DNA of 40,766 nucleotides from Cyclobacteriaceae bacterium (GCA_027533395.1 JAPZUF010000024.1:1-40766), one strand, 5' to 3'; positions 16,757 to 25,411 are shown, counted from the stretch's first letter. Notes: generated by a model from the sequence alone, not told the origin. Numbers and translations: made by a program.

Positions 16757-18237
16757 AATTTAAAAGTGATAGGCAACACCATTCTTTGTTTCACCGGCAT
16801 TCCTTTTTGTTTTCCCGGAATCCAATTTGGTGAAAGTAAAATAACCCTTACTGCTTCTTCATCGCATCCATCGCCAATACCTTTTAAAATTACTGCATTG
16901 CTTATTTTACCATCCTCATTAATGATGAATTGAACAAATACTTTCCCTTCAGTATTTTTGTCGCGTGCTTGTTGAGGATATTTCAAATTGTCTTGTATCA
17001 TTTGAGAAAAACCTTCCATTCCATTACTTGGTTTAGCAGTTTCTTCTACCATTGTAAAAATTTCACTTCCATTTTTATCGGTTTCAATTATCTGATCAGC
17101 AAATTGATTAGCAAGCTTTTTCTCAATGATAATGTAGTTTGGAAAATCTGCCTGATCTTTTGCTTCCATTTTAATAATTTCAATACTTTGAATAGAATTG
17201 ACTTCAATTTGAGCCATCATATTTTTAAAAGTTTCGTTTTTCGAATCAGTCACACCGAAAACAATTACTTCAGTTTGAGGATTTTTAGCTTTGATTTTAT
17301 CCACAGCTTGCTGTACTTTTTGAGGATAGTTGGTTGTAATGGAAGAAGTTTTAGCTATTTCTTGTACGCTATCCATCACAGCATCTTGACAAGCAATCAT
17401 TACGCCAGATAACAATAAGATAAGAATAGCAGTAGCTTGTCTCCAATACGAAATTGAGTTTTTAACTTTTTTAATCATATTAATTCGTTTTAAGGTGAAA
17501 GAATGATAAAAATGATTGGCAAGAGAAAATCCGGATTGCATCAATGCAGTTTTTGCCAGTAAACCACAATAATGTTCTTTTCCGATTGTAGCTGCGATAT
17601 TTTCGTCTGCTTCAAATTCGTGAGTTTCAATCATTTGTTTTTCAATAACATACACAGCTGGATTAAACCAAAATATGAGTTTATTGATAGCAAGTATGGT
17701 TCTGTCGTATGAATGTTTCTTTTGAATATGACTTAATTCATGTTGAATAACTACTTCTTTATCGTGCAAGTCAGTTGGTATAAAAATCCATTTAAAAAAT
17801 GAAAAGCTATTTATAATTTGGTGATGTTCATATATAACAGCGTTAGGAATAAATCGAATATTAGAAGTTTTTCGCAATGAAAAAATGTTTAATATTTGTT
17901 TCGTTGTTAAGAAAGCAAGGAATCCTGTAATCGAAAAGTATATTAATTGAATAAAGGTAAATAAGGAAAATGAAGTAAGATTATCTGCATTTGTTGCAAC
18001 CTGTAAATCCTCAAGCCAATAAGTCTTGATATGGTCTGGTAGTGTAATAACGGCTTGTTGTGTAAAAATGAAATCGAATTGCAAGAATGGAGCTAGCCAA
18101 GAAAACAAAACTGATGTTAAAAGAAAGTTTCTCTTCCATTTAAAATCGGTTTGATTATTAAACAAAAAGTGAAATACAAAAAGTAGTATAGCTTGTAAAA
18201 TGCTTACTTCAATTAAAAAGTTAATGGCCTTCATCAT
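16753..18237 (-). CDS. M56 (BlaR1-type) metallopeptidase fused to a TonB C-terminal domain
   Basis: A 494-residue membrane protein. The N-terminal part has about four transmembrane helices (about 8-26, 36-56, 90-112, and a helix pair around the active site) and the M56 zinc-peptidase motif HELSH at 166-170 with a downstream glutamate in THEFEAD (204-211), as in BlaR1/MecR1. A further hydrophobic segment at about 267-282 ends in SGVMIAC, resembling a lipobox. The exported C-terminus has no penicillin-binding sensor domain; instead residues about 410-494 form a TonB-type domain (GKVFVQFIINEDGKIS, ending PITFKL). By family analogy it cleaves or triggers loss of the BlaI repressor encoded just upstream (17-base overlap). 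The signal is unknown. Confidence 0.88.
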   Translation of the reverse strand: MMKAINFLIEVSILQAILLFVFHFLFNNQTDFKWKRNFLLTSVLFSWLAPFLQFDFIFTQQAVITLPDHIKTYWLEDLQVATNADNLTSFSLFTFIQLIYFSITGFLAFLTTKQILNIFSLRKTSNIRFIPNAVIYEHHQIINSFSFFKWIFIPTDLHDKEVVIQHELSHIQKKHSYDRTILAINKLIFWFNPAVYVIEKQMIETHEFEADENIAATIGKEHYCGLLAKTALMQSGFSLANHFYHSFTLKRINMIKKVKNSISYWRQATAILILLLSGVMIACQDAVMDSVQEIAKTSSITTNYPQKVQQAVDKIKAKNPQTEVIVFGVTDSKNETFKNMMAQIEVNSIQSIEIIKMEAKDQADFPNYIIIEKKLANQFADQIIETDKNGSEIFTMVEETAKPSNGMEGFSQMIQDNLKYPQQARDKNTEGKVFVQFIINEDGKISNAVILKGIGDGCDEEAVRVILLSPNWIPGKQKGMPVKQRMVLPITFKL

Positions 18238-18604
18238 GACTTTCTTTTTTTATGTTGGCTAATTCTTTTTGTAAGGCTTCAATTTCTTGCAAAGTCAGAT
18301 TTTCATTTTTAGCGAAGAATGAGACGAGATTTTGCATGGAGCCCCCGAAATAATTTTGCAGCATATTTTGAACAGTAAATTTAGAATAAGATTCTTTCGA
18401 TACAATCGGATAGTACTCGTAAGTCTTACCGTAGGATGTATGATCGACAAATCCTTTATTTTCTAAAATGCGAATGATTGTTGATACAGTATTGTAAGCA
18501 GGCTTAGGTTCGGGTAATTGTTCAATGATGTCTTTTACAAAAGCTTTTTCAAGCTTCCATAAAACTTGCATTACCTGGTCCTCGGCTTTGGTTAATTCTC
18601 TCAT
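18221..18604 (-). CDS. BlaI/MecI family transcriptional repressor
   Basis: A 127-residue repressor with the BlaI winged helix (residues 1-75: LTKAEDQVMQVLWKLEKAFVKDI, then YNTVSTIIRILENKGFV, the recognition helix region) and a C-terminal dimerisation helix bundle. BlaI-type proteins bind palindromic operators as dimers and are inactivated by proteolysis when their M56 partner senses a signal. The ATG at 18604 (MRELTKAED) is the family start; upstream in-frame codons run into the operator region. Two tandem palindromes lie immediately before the start, implying autorepression of the operon. No beta-lactamase gene is present in the window, so the name should not be read as antibiotic resistance. 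Confidence 0.93.
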   Translation of the reverse strand: MRELTKAEDQVMQVLWKLEKAFVKDIIEQLPEPKPAYNTVSTIIRILENKGFVDHTSYGKTYEYYPIVSKESYSKFTVQNMLQNYFGGSMQNLVSFFAKNENLTLQEIEALQKELANIKKESHDEGH

Positions 18605-18638
18605 AACTAAATTAATAGTTAAAACTAAAAGTTTAGTT
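18605..18638. promoter_or_regulatory. two tandem palindromic operators, probably for the BlaI-type repressor
   Basis: Two 16-base sites of the form AACTA-N6-TAGTT lie 2 bases apart: AACTAAATTAATAGTT at 18605-18620 and AACTAAAAGTTTAGTT at 18623-18638. The second is palindromic over 7-base arms. Centre-to-centre spacing is 18 bases. They abut the repressor start codon and cover the predicted -7 box and start site, so binding would block transcription. BlaI/MecI proteins are known to use short dyads near their own promoters; the assignment here is inferred from location. Confidence 0.75.
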
Positions 18639-18650
18639 AATAGAATCAAA
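18620..18650 (-). promoter_or_regulatory. predicted promoter of the BlaI operon
   Basis: On the minus strand TTTG (18647-18650) is followed after exactly 19 bases by TAGTTTTA (18620-18627), one mismatch from TTTG-N19-TAnnTTTG. Transcription would start near 18613, giving a leader of about ten bases. The -7 box bridges the two operators. Confidence 0.6.
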
Positions 18651-18651
18651 A

Positions 18652-18685
18652 AAAATAAGACAATTATTTATAACTGTCTTATTTT
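18652..18685 (-). terminator. terminator of the EEP nuclease operon
   Basis: AAAATAAGACA (18652-18662) pairs with TGTCTTATTTT (18675-18685) over 11 bases with a 12-base loop. On the minus strand the stem runs into a T tract, which fits termination of the leftward nuclease operon 25 bases past its last stop and before the BlaI promoter. Confidence 0.7.
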
Positions 18686-18709
18686 CAATTTTTTATAATT
18701 CGATTCCGA

Positions 18710-19612
18710 TTACTTTAATTGTAGAAGAACCGGGCGGTGGTCTGAAATTTCGTTTGAATAACGGCTATCGCAAAACTCGAAACGGATGGTCTTTACTGCA
18801 TGTTTGCTTGCGAACAACTCATTAGAAATTAAATGATGATCAATATGGCTCGGGTAGCTCGGATAACTCCAATATGCATTTGAACCTGTTGCAATGCTCA
18901 TGTCTGCAAAAGCATAATTGTTGCTATCCGTTATTAAATTTTGAAAAACATTATCAGATACAGGCTCATCAATCTCATCATTAAAATCACCTAACACTAC
19001 AATGGGGGTTGTACTAAAATTAGTATCGATAAATGATTTTAATCTGGTGCTGGCTTCTCTTCTGCGAGCGATACCATCATCACAGCATTTTAAATGCACG
19101 TTCACTAACATTACTTGCTTGCCACTGGTATGCGTAGCCGTTGTTACCACAAGTGGACGCGGAAAAGGGCTAGTCTCTCCAACAAACCATAATGTCAGAT
19201 CTGTTAGGTTAGTTATCTCACTGTTTTTGTAAATGTAACCTTGTCCTAAACTACCGTTCAGGTATAGTTTTCCGCTATAACCTGGTAATGAGGTAAGCAA
19301 AGCATCAAAAGCATTTCTCGAATTAATTTCTTGAACTCCAATTACATCGGCATCCATGGCAATAATCATTTCAGCTAGCAAAGTAAGATTAGTATTGGTA
19401 GTTGAAAATTGCTCTATGTTCCAAGTTACAATATCAAATGTAGTATTATCTAACACATTTAAACAATTGGCATATTTACCACTTACTGGTGTTCCAGAGT
19501 TATCTTGATCTGGATTATTATTAACAGGCGGTCGTGGAGTTCCTTGTTCTTGAATTTGTTCTTGACAAGCAAATAAAAACAATGAAGTTATCGCTAGATG
19601 AATCAATCGCAT
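18710..19612 (-). CDS. endonuclease/exonuclease/phosphatase (EEP) family lipoprotein
   Basis: This 300-residue lipoprotein (SLFLFACQ, Cys at 16) has a proline/asparagine-rich linker (about 20-45) and an EEP domain of the DNase I/ExoIII fold. Catalytic motifs are complete: N65 in TWNIEQF, E95 in GVQEIN, N171/H173 in VNVHL, D209/N211 in GDFND, a HIDHH segment, and D291/H292 in ISDHRP. The superfamily hydrolyses phosphodiester bonds in DNA, RNA, phospholipids or inositol phosphates; sequence does not decide which. The lipid anchor and linker suggest it is tethered in the envelope, perhaps at the surface. It is 12 bases downstream of a second EEP gene, with which it forms the left arm of the divergent TonB receptor locus. 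Confidence 0.9.
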   Translation of the reverse strand: MRLIHLAITSLFLFACQEQIQEQGTPRPPVNNNPDQDNSGTPVSGKYANCLNVLDNTTFDIVTWNIEQFSTTNTNLTLLAEMIIAMDADVIGVQEINSRNAFDALLTSLPGYSGKLYLNGSLGQGYIYKNSEITNLTDLTLWFVGETSPFPRPLVVTTATHTSGKQVMLVNVHLKCCDDGIARRREASTRLKSFIDTNFSTTPIVVLGDFNDEIDEPVSDNVFQNLITDSNNYAFADMSIATGSNAYWSYPSYPSHIDHHLISNELFASKHAVKTIRFEFCDSRYSNEISDHRPVLLQLK

Positions 19613-19624
19613 GGATTAAAAAAA

Positions 19625-20608
19625 TTATTGTTTGGTTATTTTGATATAAACAGGTAGATGGTCGCTGAAACCATTTTCATCGAATTGTCCAGACCTAAAA
19701 GTTCTTCGTGGAGCACCAGCATAGCGACCTTCTTTTTCTAGCATTTCGGGTGTTACATAAACCGTAAATGATGATGGAACATAATGTTGAACACCTTGCT
19801 CTAGGTTTTTACTGATGATGATTTGGTCGAATAAATTCCAGATACCATTATAATATAACGTACCATAACCTTTTTTAAAGGTTGGTTCAGATGCATTAAC
19901 TAATATTTCCTCTCGCTTTTCGTTTTCTGCACAAAGAATTTTTTTGATGCTCTTGTTATTTGGATCGTCATTAAAATCTCCTACCATTACCATTTTTGAG
20001 ATGGGATTGATAACCATTACAGAATCAATAGCCCTTCTTAATACCTGAGCAGCTAACAATCTTTTATCTTCTTTGCCACCACCACTACGCGATGGCCAAT
20101 GGTTTACAATAAAATGAAGAGTGTCGCCTTGAAACAAGCCCTTTACCCACAATATGTCTCGTGTTTTAAATTTTGGTTCACGCGGATCAGCTATAGGTAA
20201 TTTAACGATTTTAAAAGGCTTAAATACACTTGGTTTATAAAGCAATGCTACGTCAATTCCGCGGCCATCATCCATATCAAAATGAATGATTTGATAACGT
20301 TTGGCTATAAGGTTAGGATGCTGTACTAAATCCTCCAACACTTTTCTGTTTTCAACTTCCGCAAGACCGATGATGTCAGCATTAATACCTTTTAAAACAC
20401 TGCTCATGTTTTGCAATTTGATGAAATACCGATCGGGCGTCCATTGATTAGCGCCTGCAGGTAAAAACTCTGCATCGTTGATTAAAGGATCATCTTCAGT
20501 ATCAAATAAATTCTCAACATTATAAAAGCCAACAATGTTTGTTTGTGCTTGACTTGGCTGGATTACAAAAAATGAGCAATAAAATAAAAAGACAAATAAT
20601 TTTTTCAC
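19625..20608 (-). CDS. exported endonuclease/exonuclease/phosphatase (EEP) family protein
   Basis: A 327-residue EEP enzyme with a cleavable signal (KKLFVFLFYCSFFVIQPSQAQ) rather than a lipobox. Motifs include FYNVENLFDT (Asn30, Glu32), GLAEVENR, VNHWPSRSGGG, VGDFNDDPNN and FSDHLPV, matching the DNase I-like superfamily. The long inserted segment around LEKEGRYAGAPRRTFRSG is typical of the Bacteroidota endonuclease group of this family. The GTG at 20608 is chosen as start because it begins a textbook signal peptide; the in-frame TTG at 20656 would overlap the predicted -7 box. It is the first gene of the left arm, so the operon makes one soluble and one lipid-anchored enzyme. Substrate is inferred, not shown. 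Confidence 0.9.
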   Translation of the reverse strand: MKKLFVFLFYCSFFVIQPSQAQTNIVGFYNVENLFDTEDDPLINDAEFLPAGANQWTPDRYFIKLQNMSSVLKGINADIIGLAEVENRKVLEDLVQHPNLIAKRYQIIHFDMDDGRGIDVALLYKPSVFKPFKIVKLPIADPREPKFKTRDILWVKGLFQGDTLHFIVNHWPSRSGGGKEDKRLLAAQVLRRAIDSVMVINPISKMVMVGDFNDDPNNKSIKKILCAENEKREEILVNASEPTFKKGYGTLYYNGIWNLFDQIIISKNLEQGVQHYVPSSFTVYVTPEMLEKEGRYAGAPRRTFRSGQFDENGFSDHLPVYIKITKQ

Positions 20609-20653
20609 GCGGTAAAAATCGATTTTTAATAGCAAAGTTTCAACAAATCGAAA

Positions 20654-20661
20654 CAAAGTTA
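20654..20661 (-). promoter_or_regulatory. predicted -7 element of the EEP nuclease operon
   Basis: TAACTTTG on the minus strand matches TAnnTTTG and sits 45 bases before the GTG start. A T-rich TTTT lies 17 bases upstream in place of a perfect -33 TTG. Confidence 0.5.
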
Positions 20662-20705
20662 ACGATTTTGTAACATGTAAAAGATATTTATTGAGCTATA
20701 AATAA

Positions 20706-20713
20706 TATCTTTG
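20706..20713 (+). promoter_or_regulatory. predicted -7 element of the TonB receptor operon
   Basis: TATCTTTG matches TAnnTTTG and lies 30 bases before the receptor ATG at 20744. It is divergent to, and about 45 bases from, the -7 box of the nuclease operon, so one bound regulator could affect both arms. No clear -33 element. Confidence 0.5.
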
Positions 20714-20743
20714 CACCCGCTAAAAACAACCAACCACTACAGC

Positions 20744-23353
20744 ATGAAAGTATCAGTACTAATGTTCTGTGCGCTGATTTCTTTTGCATCTTTTTCACAA
20801 AATGCAACTTTATCTGGTAAAATTACCGATAACGAAACAAAAGAAGCCTTAATAGGAGCAACCATCATTGTTGAAAAAACAACATTGGGTGGCATCACAG
20901 ATTTAGATGGAAGATTTACCATCAAAAACATTCCTCCGGGATCTTATCAAGTAAGAATAAAATACATCGGTTATGATGATGTTGTTCAATCTGTTTCATT
21001 TGAAGCTGGTCAAAACCAAAATATAGGAGAGATAGCTTTAGCATCTAATGCGATTGGACTTAATGAAATTGAAATTTTCGCCAATGTAGTTGAGGATCGT
21101 AAAACACCTGTTGCTGTTGCGAACCTTGGTTCAGTAGAAATTGCTGAGCAACTTGGTGCCATGCAGTTGCCTGAATTATTAAATTCCACACCAGGAATTT
21201 ATGCAACGCAAGGTGATGGCGCTTTTGGTGATGCGTATGTGAATATCAGAGGCTTTGGACAAGAAGAAGTTTTGTTCATGATTAATGGTGTTCCCATGAA
21301 TGACATGGAAAATGGCATTATGTATTGGAGTAACTTTGCAGGGTTAAGTGAAGTAACCCGTAACATGCAAGTGCAACGCGGTTTAGGTGCCTCTAAACTA
21401 GCTGTAAATTCAGTAGGTGGCACGGTAAACATCGTAACAGATCCTGCAGAAAGAAGAAAGGGTGGAAGAGCCGAAGTTATTTTTGGTAATGGGTCATTCA
21501 GAAACAGATATCGTTTTACTATACATAGCGGTGAATTAAAAGGAGGCTGGTCAGTTTCTTTCCAAGGTTCCAGAAGCAACGGAGAAGGCATTCGTCCGGG
21601 TACTTTTGTAGATGCTTGGTCCTATTTCTTAACGGTTTCGAAGGAAATTAATGATAAACACACATTATTATTTACCACTTTTGGCGCTCCAGCAAACCGT
21701 GGCAGAGCTTTCAACACTAATACCAAGGCCTATGAGCAATATAACAATTACTTGCACAATCCAGCTATAGGATATTATAACGGTGAACTATATAATTCAT
21801 CACAAAATTACGCTCACAAACCTCAAATCACTTTGATGCATTTGTGGAATGTATCTGATAAACTTTCAGTAACTACTTCTGCTTATGCTTCAATTGCTCG
21901 TGTGTATGGTACAGTGGCTACAGGAGTAACCACTAATCAGAGCAACTTAAATGATCCCAATGATGACATTACTAATGAAGGATTAATAGATTTTGAAAAA
22001 TTGAAAGCTGAAAACCTGGCTAATGTACAAACAGTAACCAATCCGTTTGATATGTTTGGCCAAAGCATAACAGGAGCTCAATCGAGAAATATTATAGAGG
22101 CACGTTATAACAACCACAACTGGTATGGTATAATCACAAACGCTAATTATCAAATTAATACTTCAACTAATTTGGTTTTTGGATTAGATCTTAGGGATTA
22201 TCGTGCTGGTCACTATGCCCAAGTTCACGACTTGCTCGGAGGAAGTTTTTACTTAGACCGATTCAGTAATTTTGATAACAATTTACTTACACCCAATAGA
22301 GTTGCCTTTAAAGGAGATAAAATCAGATACGATTACGATGGCAAAGTGCGTTGGGGATCTCTATTCGCGCAAGTAGAAAAAACTATCAGTAAATTCGACA
22401 TATTTGTCTCGGCCAATACATCACGCATACAAATGTCGCGTGTGGGCAACATGTGGAGCGGTGACCCGGAATACATCACTAATTCTTTAGGCGAATCTGA
22501 TGTTAGAGTCTTTAATAATTATAATGCAAAGGCAGGCGTCAATTACAGGATAACCGGAAGACACAACGTATTTGTAAATGGTGGAAGATTTACACGCGCT
22601 CCTTTCTTACGCAATGCTTTTATTGATTCTCGCTATGGTAATGAATACTTAGATGGATTGAAAAATGAAACCATTCATTCCGCAGAAGTAGGATATAGTT
22701 ACCGTACCTCTCGCTTAAGAGTAAATTTTAATGCCTATTATACTGAGTGGAAAGACAGGGTTTTATCTAACGATGCTTTTATAGATGAACGAACAGGCAG
22801 AAGACAAGCATTGAATGGAATAGCTGCTTTACATAAAGGTTTAGAATTAGACGCTCGATTTGAAGTAATACCCGGAATAGAAATTACAGCTATGGCTTCC
22901 ACTGGAGATTGGCGCTGGAAAAACAATGTACAATTGATTTCTACAGACGACCAAGGAACAGAGGTTGTTGTACAATCAGTGAACGTCAAAAATTTAAAAG
23001 TTGGAAACTCAGCACAAACAACAGCATTTATTGGTATGCATTATAAGCGTTTACGCAACAGTTATTTCGGTTTCCGTTATAATTACTTTGCGAACTTATA
23101 CGAGTCTTTCGATCCTGCTCAACGCACTTCAGAAGTAATCAAACCTGTAAGAAAGTTACCTGACTATGGTATACTTGATATTTATGCTGGTTATTATTTC
23201 AATTTTGGAGAATTCCGTTCTCGTGTTAGTGCGAACGTACATAATGTGTTAAACGACACATTTATCCGCAGATCTGATGAACAGTTTGGTGTACAAGAAG
23301 CATACGGTTTCCCAATCAATTTCAATGCAAATTTTACAGTTTATTTTAATTAG
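20744..23353 (+). CDS. TonB-dependent outer-membrane receptor (SusC-like N-terminal domain)
   Basis: This 869-residue outer-membrane importer has a signal peptide (MKVSVLMFCALISFASFSQ), a carboxypeptidase-regulatory-like domain at about 20-105 (SGKITDNETKEALIGATI, GRFTIKNIPPGSYQVRIKYIGY), a plug domain at about 120-240 (LPELLNSTPGIYATQGDGAFG, VNIRGFGQEEVLFMINGVP, SVGGTVNIVTDP), and a 22-strand-type barrel ending in ANFTVYFN. Such receptors use TonB/proton-motive force to import bound ligands. The ATG at 20744 begins the signal peptide; the in-frame TTG at 20711 overlaps the -7 box. No SusD partner follows; instead three lipoproteins do. The ligand is unknown; context with secreted EEP enzymes points to a phosphodiester-derived product. 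Confidence 0.94.
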   Translation: MKVSVLMFCALISFASFSQNATLSGKITDNETKEALIGATIIVEKTTLGGITDLDGRFTIKNIPPGSYQVRIKYIGYDDVVQSVSFEAGQNQNIGEIALASNAIGLNEIEIFANVVEDRKTPVAVANLGSVEIAEQLGAMQLPELLNSTPGIYATQGDGAFGDAYVNIRGFGQEEVLFMINGVPMNDMENGIMYWSNFAGLSEVTRNMQVQRGLGASKLAVNSVGGTVNIVTDPAERRKGGRAEVIFGNGSFRNRYRFTIHSGELKGGWSVSFQGSRSNGEGIRPGTFVDAWSYFLTVSKEINDKHTLLFTTFGAPANRGRAFNTNTKAYEQYNNYLHNPAIGYYNGELYNSSQNYAHKPQITLMHLWNVSDKLSVTTSAYASIARVYGTVATGVTTNQSNLNDPNDDITNEGLIDFEKLKAENLANVQTVTNPFDMFGQSITGAQSRNIIEARYNNHNWYGIITNANYQINTSTNLVFGLDLRDYRAGHYAQVHDLLGGSFYLDRFSNFDNNLLTPNRVAFKGDKIRYDYDGKVRWGSLFAQVEKTISKFDIFVSANTSRIQMSRVGNMWSGDPEYITNSLGESDVRVFNNYNAKAGVNYRITGRHNVFVNGGRFTRAPFLRNAFIDSRYGNEYLDGLKNETIHSAEVGYSYRTSRLRVNFNAYYTEWKDRVLSNDAFIDERTGRRQALNGIAALHKGLELDARFEVIPGIEITAMASTGDWRWKNNVQLISTDDQGTEVVVQSVNVKNLKVGNSAQTTAFIGMHYKRLRNSYFGFRYNYFANLYESFDPAQRTSEVIKPVRKLPDYGILDIYAGYYFNFGEFRSRVSANVHNVLNDTFIRRSDEQFGVQEAYGFPINFNANFTVYFN

Positions 23354-23360
23354 AAGATAC

Positions 23361-24326
23361 ATGCGCTTACTAACTTATTGTTCAATTTTCATCTTGTTTG
23401 TACTGGGTTGTACAGAAGAAGATTATGAAGCTGCTACTGTAACTTTTTATCCAAGTTTGGCAGGCTCAACCACAGAACCTGCGCCTGGCACAGCTGGCAC
23501 ACCCTTTCGCGTAGATTTAGTTACATCTCGAGTATTGGCAAGAGAGTCTCAGGTAAATATTAAAGTAGCAGGCAATGGTGCCGGTTACGGATTTTCTTAC
23601 GTAACCAATCCGCCTCAATTACAGCAAGGTATAATCACGTTAACTATACCTGCAGGTGAAACAACAACATTTTTTACAATAACTCCTCTAAATGATGGAG
23701 TGGTTGAAGTTAATGATTATGAGTATACATTTACAATAGATCAGTTTTCAAATTCAATTCGTTCTACTGGTCAAAACACTTTTAAATTTTATGTAGCAGA
23801 ACCTCCTTTAGTGGATCAGAATTTTAATGATTGCAGTGGCGCTCCGGCAGCTTTCACCGAAAACATCGTACCTGGTTCTATGGCTGCAACGTTATGGGCA
23901 TGTACTGATTTCGGCTATCCTGACGAAAGTACCAAAGCAGTAGAAGCCAATGCATTCGGTAAAGGTGCAGGAGTAGCTAACTCTTATCTTATTTTGAATG
24001 AGCCACTGGATGGAGCTGATTTCAATGAAATGGTTTTTAGCATGCAAGTTTATTCTAGATTTTCGGGTGCCGGCCAATTAAAATTGAAATACAGTACAAC
24101 TTACTCGGGCGCAGGAAACCCTGAAGCTGATGGGGTAATCTGGACGGATGTTCCAAACTTCTCAGAACAACTTCCATCTGCAGGAAGCAGAGCATGGGTA
24201 TTAGTTAAAGCTAGTGTTAAGGATGTTCCTGATCAGCCAGTGTATGTGGCTTTCCAATTCCAAGGTGGAACAACAGGTAGTTCTTCTAATTGGCGTATTG
24301 ATGATTTCAACATTAAAATAAAATAA
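23361..24326 (+). CDS. lipoprotein with Calx-beta-like and jelly-roll (choice-of-anchor-like) domains
   Basis: A 321-residue lipoprotein (ILFVLGCTEED, Cys at 17). Residues about 25-150 form a Calx-beta/Ig-like beta sandwich (VNIKVAGNGAGYGFSY, ending YEYTFTIDQFS), similar to units in the next two genes. Residues about 155-321 resemble the lectin-like 'choice-of-anchor J' jelly roll of Bacteroidota surface proteins (FNDCSGAPAAF, SWRIDDF-like end NWRIDDFNIKIK). There is no catalytic motif. The ATG at 23361, 7 bases after the receptor stop, gives a standard lipoprotein signal; a longer in-frame start would overlap the receptor gene. It probably sits at the cell surface and binds substrate for the receptor, in the place usually held by SusD. 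Confidence 0.8.
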   Translation: MRLLTYCSIFILFVLGCTEEDYEAATVTFYPSLAGSTTEPAPGTAGTPFRVDLVTSRVLARESQVNIKVAGNGAGYGFSYVTNPPQLQQGIITLTIPAGETTTFFTITPLNDGVVEVNDYEYTFTIDQFSNSIRSTGQNTFKFYVAEPPLVDQNFNDCSGAPAAFTENIVPGSMAATLWACTDFGYPDESTKAVEANAFGKGAGVANSYLILNEPLDGADFNEMVFSMQVYSRFSGAGQLKLKYSTTYSGAGNPEADGVIWTDVPNFSEQLPSAGSRAWVLVKASVKDVPDQPVYVAFQFQGGTTGSSSNWRIDDFNIKIK

Positions 24327-24327
24327 G

Positions 24328-25395
24328 ATGATTAAGAAATTATATTTTAGTCTTCTCCTCTCATTAAGTATTTTTTCTTGTAAGGATGATGATAATGGTT
24401 TTTCTGTTAAACCATCTCTCGGTTTCGAGAGTACATTTACTTTTCTTCAAGAGACAAATTCCGCAGGCACGAAAGTTGGTGTTGCCGCTAATGTTACATT
24501 ATCTGAAAGTGTGGAAGTTCGCATCGCCATAACAGAGGTTGGTAATGTTGAATATGGGGTTGATTACACAACAGAACCAGAACCTGTTAACAACGAGATT
24601 ATACTAACAATTGATTCGGAAACGGAACAGCCGGGCTTTTTCGTATATCCGACCGTTGGAACAGAAATTACGCGCCAGGTAATTTTTGAAATCACTGCTG
24701 TAAATGGTGGAGGTTTAACCATGGCTCAACCTCTTGCCTTGGTACATACACTTTCTATTAATAAGCGTCAACTAGATGCCAATCAATTAACAATTGCTGA
24801 AGTTCGAGCATTGTACAGTGGCTCCGCACAAACCTTATCAGTAAGCAAATTTATTGAAGGTGTGGTAACCAGCACAAACGATAATGTTACCGCGAAAAAT
24901 GTTTTCATGCAAGATGAAACAGGTGGGATTGTATTACGCTTCAATGCAAACAATACGACTGACCCTAACAAGCTTTTGCCCGGAGAAAGAGTGCGATTGC
25001 CTTTATCTGGAGTAACTCTAACGGCATTTAATGGTCTGATACAGTTGGGAGATGGTACAGCAACCCTACCGCATAGTAAAATTGTAAAGTTGGGTACAGA
25101 ACCTTTGCCAGAACCTGTAACAATAACGTTGGCTCAATTAAACAGTAATCAATTTCAATCGCAACGGGTAAGAATTACAAATTTAACCATAACCACTGCC
25201 GATGGCACAAAAACTTTAAACGGAAATAATACAATCTCTGACGGAAACACAACTTCTACATTGCGAGTGGAGAGTTATGCGCCTTTTTCATCTACTGTTG
25301 CACTACAAGGAACTGTTACCATAACAGGAATCGCCAGCACGTTTACAACAGCACAGTTAATACCTATGGCTGCTTCGGATATTGTTCAACAATAA
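24328..25395 (+). CDS. DUF5689 lipoprotein
   Basis: A 355-residue lipoprotein (LSIFSCKDDD, Cys at 18) with an N-terminal Calx-beta-like domain (about 28-145, with YGVDYTTEPEPVNNEI) and a C-terminal DUF5689 region (about 154-354). The latter has two OB-fold-like beta modules: KFIEGVVTSTNDN / VFMQDETGGIVLRF and VRITNLTITTADGT / VTITGIASTF. This pattern resembles the OB-fold modules found next to extracellular nucleases, which is an inference from pattern, not an alignment. It starts one base after the previous stop, so it is translationally tied to it. It is a clear paralogue of the next gene's central region. No enzyme motif is visible; substrate binding is the likely role. Confidence 0.85.
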   Translation: MIKKLYFSLLLSLSIFSCKDDDNGFSVKPSLGFESTFTFLQETNSAGTKVGVAANVTLSESVEVRIAITEVGNVEYGVDYTTEPEPVNNEIILTIDSETEQPGFFVYPTVGTEITRQVIFEITAVNGGGLTMAQPLALVHTLSINKRQLDANQLTIAEVRALYSGSAQTLSVSKFIEGVVTSTNDNVTAKNVFMQDETGGIVLRFNANNTTDPNKLLPGERVRLPLSGVTLTAFNGLIQLGDGTATLPHSKIVKLGTEPLPEPVTITLAQLNSNQFQSQRVRITNLTITTADGTKTLNGNNTISDGNTTSTLRVESYAPFSSTVALQGTVTITGIASTFTTAQLIPMAASDIVQQ

Positions 25396-25411
25396 TTTTA
25401 AACAACCAATC

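Noticed and set aside
16930-17412. 160-residue open frame on the plus strand inside the M56-TonB gene
   Set aside because: It is antisense to a gene with complete family motifs, and its translation is Phe/Ile/Tyr-rich low complexity with no domain; it mirrors the real frame's codon use.
16753-18604. BlaI/BlaR1 pair read as beta-lactam resistance
   Set aside because: No beta-lactamase gene and no penicillin-binding sensor domain are present; the C-terminus is a TonB domain.
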